Of a DNA stretch of 51,146 bases, positions 46,581 to 51,146 are shown piece after piece (the stretch's first letter is position 1; each line of letters begins with the position of its first letter). The stretch is from Uliginosibacterium gangwonense (GTDB lineage Bacteria; Pseudomonadota; Gammaproteobacteria; Burkholderiales; Rhodocyclaceae): assembly GCA_005239635.1 (NCBI GenBank), contig SBBQ01000035.1, positions 1-51,146 on the forward strand. Direction: 5' to 3'. Made by a program: the position numbers and the translations under genes. Under the pieces are notes generated by a model. The model was not told the origin of the DNA, searched no databases, and saw only the letters and a program-made list of their open reading frames with translations.

Positions 46581-47450
46581 ATGAGCACCCTGAAAAGCGG
46601 GTACATCCAAGGTTCACTCGGCGCATTGCATACCACGGCGTGGCTGCCTGAAGGCACGTGCTGTGGCGCTATTTTATTGGTGCAAGGTTTGTTTGAAGAG
46701 GCCAATAAGTTGCGGCACGCATGTGCTCAATTGGCAAAAGACTTGGCCGCTCGTGGCTGGTACGTGCTGTGTGTGGACCCTTACGGCACGGGCGATAGTG
46801 CGGGCGAGTTTGCCGAAGCAGATTGGTCTGCATGGTGCGAAGATTTGCGTATGCAATATGCATTAACTGCGGCGCATTGTAACCAATCTCCAATCGTTTG
46901 GGGGGTGCGTGCAGGTGCGTTGCTGGCGCGCGATGCATTGGCAGATGTTACAGATGCGGATCGCTGGCTTTGGTGGGCACCCGTCGGCAATGGCGATGTG
47001 TATCTCAACCAGTTTTTGCGACTAGAAGTGGCGGGGCAACGCGTGACCGGTGGCAGTAACGAGGCCGGTGCAGGGGTTACGCTCAAAGAACTTCGCGCTC
47101 AATTGGAAGCGGGTCAGCTGGTTGAGGTCGCGGGCTATGCCATTTCACCTGCATTGGCAAAAGGACTGGCTGCGGCAACATTAAGCGAACCGCCAGCGGC
47201 TGCTCGTTTAGTGACATGGCTTGAGGTGGGTTCAGCAGAATCACTATCGCCTGCAGCGCAACGTAACGTGGCGAATTGGCAAACTAAGTTACCCGATTTG
47301 AAATTAACGATCGAGCAAGTGCCGGATGCGGCGGGCTGGGCGGCGGTTGAGCTAGAGACGATGTCAGCACTGCGTGAAAGAAGCTTGCGGGTGTTTGATG
47401 TCTGGCAATCCGATACACGTTTGCCCTCGCAACAGGGTGGTGCGGCATGA
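46581..47450 (+). CDS. Alpha/beta-hydrolase-like protein of the exosortase A locus (hydrolase 2 type)
   Basis: A 289-residue protein with the alpha/beta-hydrolase core: LVQGLFEEANKLRHACAQLA, VDPYGTGDSAGEFAEADW. At the nucleophile elbow it has WGVRAG, so residue 110 is Arg where Ser or Cys is expected; classic hydrolysis is unlikely. This is the TIGR03101-type companion of the next gene, with which it overlaps by 4 bases. ATG 46581 is preferred (GGAAAG upstream); the frame is open back to 46473. Three copies of the iterated motif lie in or near it (46730, 47153, 47275). Confidence 0.8.
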   Translation: MSTLKSGYIQGSLGALHTTAWLPEGTCCGAILLVQGLFEEANKLRHACAQLAKDLAARGWYVLCVDPYGTGDSAGEFAEADWSAWCEDLRMQYALTAAHCNQSPIVWGVRAGALLARDALADVTDADRWLWWAPVGNGDVYLNQFLRLEVAGQRVTGGSNEAGAGVTLKELRAQLEAGQLVEVAGYAISPALAKGLAAATLSEPPAAARLVTWLEVGSAESLSPAAQRNVANWQTKLPDLKLTIEQVPDAAGWAAVELETMSALRERSLRVFDVWQSDTRLPSQQGGAA

Positions 47451-48421
47451 GCACGCAATTAAATCTAACACGGGCGGTGGAGGGTGTGAATCAAAAACAG
47501 GCGTGTGTGCAAGCGGGCGTTATCGAGCGCAGCTTTGTGTTTGATTGTGCGGGCGAACTTTCTACTGCCGTAGTTTCGTTGCCCATGACAGAAGACACTT
47601 CTGAACTTGGTGTGCTGGTAGTTGTGGGCGGCCCACAATACCGAATTGGCAGCCATCGTCAGTTCGTGTTGCTCTCACGAGCATTGGCAAGCGGTGGTGT
47701 ACCCGCCATGCGATTTGATTATCGCGGCATGGGGGATTGCGCTGGCACCCTGCGTGGCTTTGAGCATGTGCATCAAGATATCGAGAGCGCCATCAATGCG
47801 TTTCAAGCACAGTGTCCGCACATTAAAAAAGTGGTGCTGTGGGGGCTGTGCGACGCGGCTTCAGCTGCCTTGTTTTACGCCTGGCGTGATACGCGTGTGA
47901 GTGGCTTGGTGTTGCTAAACCCCTGGGTGCGCACCGCAGCTGGTGAAGCGCGCGCCGTGTTAAAGCACTACTACTTGCAGCGATTGTTTTCGCGTGAGTT
48001 GATGTTAAAGATTCTACGTGGCCAATTTGCGTGGCGCGATTCATTTACATCCCTTTGGCAAAAGCTGATGAACTCGCGTCAATCAGCGGCTGATGAAAAA
48101 GTAACCGCTGGTGAAACAGTAGATGTTTCATCAACAGGGGCTGAGGCCGCTGGATTGGCGCTCACCGGCACTTTGCCGGAGCGCATGGTAGCCGGCTTAG
48201 AGCGCTTTAAAGGCAATGTCATGCTGGTGTTAAGCGGGCAAGATTTAACCGCGGCAGAGTTTCGCGATACCTGTAACGCATCGCCGCGTTGGCGAGCACT
48301 ATTGGCAAACGAACGCGTACAGCAGCACGACATGCCGGATGCCACGCATACCTTTTCACGTGCGGTTTGGCGTGATGAGGTGGCGCGACTTACGCTGGCG
48401 TGGTGTCGTTCGCAGCGCTAG
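47447..48421 (+). CDS. Alpha/beta-hydrolase of the exosortase A locus (hydrolase 1 type, Cys nucleophile)
   Basis: A 324-residue alpha/beta-hydrolase (TIGR03100 type). FDYRGMGDCAGTLRGFEHVH is the strand-4 loop; the elbow is WGLCDAAS with Cys135 in the nucleophile place; Asp and His of the triad can be seen in LSGQDLTAAEF and PDATHTFS. It may act as an acyltransferase or thioesterase with the ligase/decarboxylase pair. It overlaps the former gene by 4 bases, and its 3' end overlaps the convergent gene at 48390 by 32 bases. Confidence 0.82.
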   Translation: MSTQLNLTRAVEGVNQKQACVQAGVIERSFVFDCAGELSTAVVSLPMTEDTSELGVLVVVGGPQYRIGSHRQFVLLSRALASGGVPAMRFDYRGMGDCAGTLRGFEHVHQDIESAINAFQAQCPHIKKVVLWGLCDAASAALFYAWRDTRVSGLVLLNPWVRTAAGEARAVLKHYYLQRLFSRELMLKILRGQFAWRDSFTSLWQKLMNSRQSAADEKVTAGETVDVSSTGAEAAGLALTGTLPERMVAGLERFKGNVMLVLSGQDLTAAEFRDTCNASPRWRALLANERVQQHDMPDATHTFSRAVWRDEVARLTLAWCRSQR

Positions 48422-49442
48422 CGTTCGCTGCGGGCTGGCGGCGCAAGGCGGCGAGCCAGCTAAAGCGGTCGACATTGAGGTGGTACAGCACGCGTGCATC
48501 TTCGGTCCAGCGAGTGTGCCATTCCATCTTTTTGCCGTAGAACTCGATACGACGCGTCTTATTTTCAGACCAGATCGCTTGGAACATGTCGAGGTGCAGT
48601 AAGAACGCGGGCGACAAAGCCTTAAACGCATCGTCATAGGTGGTTTTTAAAATGACCAAATTGTCATTTTGCTCAACACACAAATCAATCGCAGCAAGCT
48701 GGTCGTCGATCACATAACGATACACGCGCGTTTGGCCTAGATTGGCAAAGTTCTCCAGCATGCGCGTGTAGAAACGTCCTTGCGCATTGTCGGGCGCAAT
48801 GGCGGTGCCGAGCGCAGATTTCCAGCTGCGGGTTTCAAGCGCGCCGTAGTCTGCAACCTGCGCCGCCATCTGTGCGGCATCGCAAATAACTTCCATGCGC
48901 CCCACTTGGCCTTCTGTGGCCATGCGGTTTTGCGCTTTGCGAATGTTTTGCCGCATGTTCTTGCTACGCGCCGCAAAGTAATCATCAAAGCCACCTTGCA
49001 CAGTGACCCACGCTGTTTCGATGTAGTCCAACGTGCTCATGCAAGCGCCAGCGGCAGGGCGCGGTTGATTCAGTGGATCAAGCTGAGTGATGCCTAAGTT
49101 CAACGCAAAGACGCCGAGCTTTTGCAGCAAGCGATTGGCAAACGGTGCAACGTCTTGGCCTGCTGGACTCAGCCATGCGCCAAGCGGCAACTGTGAGGGC
49201 TGCCAAGTCGCATAACGTCCAAAGCCGGCTGATTTAAGTAGCGCAGCAGCCTGACATTTACCGTCTACTTCGCACAGCGCCAAGGTGAGAGGCTCGTCTG
49301 CAAATTCCTGCAAGAGCGGCTCAATAAACTCGCGACGCATGAACGAAAGGCGGAGCGAGCCTTCCCATGCGCTTTGCCAATCTGCTTGGTGTTGCGCGAA
49401 TGCGTGTGAGGCAGGATGCAGCGGAATAAGTGTCCAGTTCAT
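48390..49442 (-). CDS. GNAT/FemAB-like acyltransferase
   Basis: A 350-residue protein with the double-GNAT (acetyltransf_6/BioF2-like) pattern: FDDYFAARSKNMRQNIRKAQNR, then QLAAIDLCVEQNDNLVILKTTYD and SPAFLLHLDMFQAIW. It may acylate or aminoacylate a sugar precursor. The frame is open to 49553, but ATG 49442 fits the aminotransferase stop 8 bases upstream and avoids a long overlap. Its last 32 coding bases overlap the end of the opposite-strand hydrolase gene. Contains motif copies at 48741, 49134 and 49373. Confidence 0.8.
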   Translation of the reverse strand: MNWTLIPLHPASHAFAQHQADWQSAWEGSLRLSFMRREFIEPLLQEFADEPLTLALCEVDGKCQAAALLKSAGFGRYATWQPSQLPLGAWLSPAGQDVAPFANRLLQKLGVFALNLGITQLDPLNQPRPAAGACMSTLDYIETAWVTVQGGFDDYFAARSKNMRQNIRKAQNRMATEGQVGRMEVICDAAQMAAQVADYGALETRSWKSALGTAIAPDNAQGRFYTRMLENFANLGQTRVYRYVIDDQLAAIDLCVEQNDNLVILKTTYDDAFKALSPAFLLHLDMFQAIWSENKTRRIEFYGKKMEWHTRWTEDARVLYHLNVDRFSWLAALRRQPAANASAANDTTPA

Positions 49443-49450
49443 GTGCGGCC

Positions 49451-50671
49451 TTAATTTTGTTGGCAGGCCTGGCGAAACGCATCGGCCATGCGTTGAATGT
49501 CTTGCTCGGTTTGACTTTGATGACAAACCAACTGAAATACGTGGCGTGACCAAAGGAGGCCTTGGTCGTTGGGCAAGTGGGGCACATCAGGCCACAGGCG
49601 ATCCCAACGGTATACGGGAAATCGCATGGCTTTGAGTTGGCGATATACCGGCTCTGGATTGTCGACCCAGAATGGCAGTACATACGGTACGGCATGTTCG
49701 GGGAGTTGGTCGACTAAAGCGTGCGCACCTTGCGTGTGGCTCAACGCATCAAGAAGTTGGCGTGCGTTATTGCGTCTTAGCGTGGCCACTTTGTCTAGGT
49801 CAATGTGGCGCGCCAGCCACTCTGTCGCATGGGCCGGGCGCGTGGTTGCAAAGTCGACGTCAATCTTGAAACCGTCCCAAGCTTCGCGAGGACGGTCAAT
49901 ATCGGATTCTGTGCTGGCAACGGTAGATTGTTTTGGGCTACGCAGCTTCTTCTTGAGTAAGAACAGTCCGCGTAGCGGTGCGCTCAACAATCCAGCGCTT
50001 TTCCGACATGTGAGCAACTCCAACAGGTCTGCCAAGATTCTGACTTGGTCTTTTGTTTGTCTGGGTTGCAGTGCGATCTCTTCTACCGGCTCCTGGTTAG
50101 AGACAAGGACGCCGCCCTCGGTAACGGGTAAAAATTTGGTGAGGCTGCCAATGGCAAAGTCACCCCATGCGCCGACGGGTTTGCCATCGGACGTTCCATA
50201 CAAGGTATGCGCACAATCTTCTACGAGTGCAACGCCGCGCTGTGTGCACCATGCGCGTAGTGCTTGCATGGGGCGAGGCAGGCCAAAGAAATGTGCTGCA
50301 ATAATTGCGCGCACACCATCAGGCGGCAATGCATCGAGATAATTCTGATCAACGCATCCGGATGGAGTAATGGGATAAAACTGTGGCCGAGCGCCGAGCG
50401 CCACAATGGGCGCAATCATGGTTGGGCAGTGGTAGCTTGGTACTAAAACAGTGGAACCTGGCCCGACATTCAATGCGCGTAAGGCTAAATAGATGGCAGC
50501 GCGACCGCTGGTGACGGGCAGCACATGAGTACGCTGCATTAGGTTGTGACAGCTACCATTCAAATAGCCAAGACTAAGCCACTCAGGCTCAAGAAATGGA
50601 ATGCGCGACAAATCAGCCAAGCATCCCTCTAGGCTGGGCGATGTGCTTTGCAGAGGCTGACGCATGTTCAT
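49451..50671 (-). CDS. DegT/DnrJ/EryC1-family PLP aminotransferase
   Basis: A 406-residue fold-type I enzyme: PVTSGRAAIYLALRALNVGPG, VLVPSYHCPTMIAPI, ALVEDCAHTLYG and the PLP Lys in GSLTKFLPVTEGG. Such enzymes aminate keto-sugars for polysaccharides or antibiotics; other members do not act on sugars. Residues ~215-260 are an unusual Lys/Arg-rich insert. It is coupled to the TPR gene by a 4-base overlap and lies 8 bases before the GNAT gene. Confidence 0.85.
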   Translation of the reverse strand: MNMRQPLQSTSPSLEGCLADLSRIPFLEPEWLSLGYLNGSCHNLMQRTHVLPVTSGRAAIYLALRALNVGPGSTVLVPSYHCPTMIAPIVALGARPQFYPITPSGCVDQNYLDALPPDGVRAIIAAHFFGLPRPMQALRAWCTQRGVALVEDCAHTLYGTSDGKPVGAWGDFAIGSLTKFLPVTEGGVLVSNQEPVEEIALQPRQTKDQVRILADLLELLTCRKSAGLLSAPLRGLFLLKKKLRSPKQSTVASTESDIDRPREAWDGFKIDVDFATTRPAHATEWLARHIDLDKVATLRRNNARQLLDALSHTQGAHALVDQLPEHAVPYVLPFWVDNPEPVYRQLKAMRFPVYRWDRLWPDVPHLPNDQGLLWSRHVFQLVCHQSQTEQDIQRMADAFRQACQQN

Positions 50672-51146
50672 GGTTTCTTACTGTCTTGAGCTGCGGGTGC
50701 AGTCTTGTCTTTATTTGATTCTTTTTCAGCTTCAGCTGCGGCGGGCGCTACTTGTTTGTTTTCGGTCGGCGTATCTGTAGGTGCGCTCGAAGGTGTGTTT
50801 GTGGGCGTATTTGCAGGCCGGGTCGCAGATTGGTCAACTGTTCTGCCCTTGGGGGCTTCAGTCGTTGAGGCCGCGTCCTTCTCGTCTTCTTCCTCTGTTT
50901 TGGGTGGTGCGGGTTGCGACGTTACGCCAAGCAGTTTGGCCAGTTGACGCAAATGCTTAGAGTCTGCGGAGTTCTTGAAGGCACGCTCGATTACCGCTTT
51001 GGCTTTGTTGCGATTACCGCGTGCGATCCACATCTCAGCCCAACGACCGTAGTTGCTAGCGTAATCAGCTTTGCGTCGAGCGGCCTCCTCGAACGATTCT
51101 TCCGCGTGCAGGGTGTCGCCAAGCAGCCCCATCGCTTCACCGCGTC
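50668..51146 (-). CDS. TPR-containing protein, C-terminal part (partial)
   Basis: The gene runs off the right edge; at least 158 residues are visible, with the frame open to the last base. The first part has tetratricopeptide-like helices (YASNYGRWAEMWIARGNRNK, then KAKAVIERAFKNSAD). The last ~85 residues are a low-complexity, charged and Thr/Pro/Ala-rich tail (TPTNTPSSAPTDTPTENK) ending in Lys-Pro. TPR proteins are usual in exosortase loci, but this tail differs from the known PrsT and I cannot assign it. Confidence 0.6.
   Translation of the reverse strand, partial: RGEAMGLLGDTLHAEESFEEAARRKADYASNYGRWAEMWIARGNRNKAKAVIERAFKNSADSKHLRQLAKLLGVTSQPAPPKTEEEDEKDAASTTEAPKGRTVDQSATRPANTPTNTPSSAPTDTPTENKQVAPAAAEAEKESNKDKTAPAAQDSKKP

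Overview
The window comes from the chromosome of a flagellated, Gram-negative bacterium, most likely a betaproteobacterium. The evidence is a flagellin 3' end, a proteobacterial GroEL ending in a GGM-rich tail, outer-membrane polysaccharide export genes and dTDP-rhamnose genes. I cannot name the genus from sequence alone.

Layout. 1-97: 3' end of a flagellin gene with its terminator. 197-2430: groES-groEL behind a promoter that reads as both sigma-70 and sigma-32 and carries a perfect CIRCE operator. 2618-3585: a SAM methyltransferase whose stop codon touches a ~134-bp MITE-like inverted-repeat element. 3732-5383: a small accessory segment (putative AbiC-type phage abortive infection protein plus a small secreted protein) bracketed by two inverted repeats built from one motif, GATTGGCAAAAT. 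5425-7415 (minus): a nitroreductase and a ThiF/E1-like enzyme. 7609-10069: two paralogous FtsX-type ABC permeases with no ATPase in view.

10257-51146 is a large exosortase A (XrtA) / PEP-CTERM-type exopolysaccharide locus. Seventeen plus-strand genes (10257-32154) encode export lipoprotein, chain-length protein, tyrosine kinase, outer-membrane barrel, ATPase, deacetylase, FemAB-like protein, exosortase fused to EpsI, glycosyltransferases, two asparagine-synthase-like amidotransferases, an AlgD-type GDP-mannose 6-dehydrogenase, a transglutaminase-like membrane protein, a Wzy/ligase-type polymerase and a second deacetylase. Twelve minus-strand genes (46389 down to 32188) encode a GT2 glycosyltransferase, a flippase, rfbB/A/C/D, the acyl-CoA ligase and PLP decarboxylase typical of these loci, an SGNH esterase, a third amidotransferase without the catalytic Cys, a beta-helix protein and a GT4 glycosyltransferase. 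Two alpha/beta hydrolases (46581-48421, plus) and a minus group (GNAT/FemAB protein, DegT aminotransferase, TPR protein cut by the window edge) close the window. Together they would make, modify, flip, polymerise and export a polysaccharide that probably contains rhamnose and an oxidised mannose sugar, while XrtA sorts PEP-CTERM proteins encoded elsewhere.

Main discovery. The 9-mer ATTGGCAAA (or its complement TTTGCCAAT) occurs at least 38 times in 51 kb, against about 0.4 expected. It is on both strands, in all coding frames, and is concentrated in 3' intergenic regions, where it forms inverted pairs or merges with terminator A/T tracts. This is how DNA uptake sequences of Neisseriaceae and Pasteurellaceae behave, but the motif matches neither known set. 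It may be a new uptake-sequence dialect or another genome-wide iterated motif.
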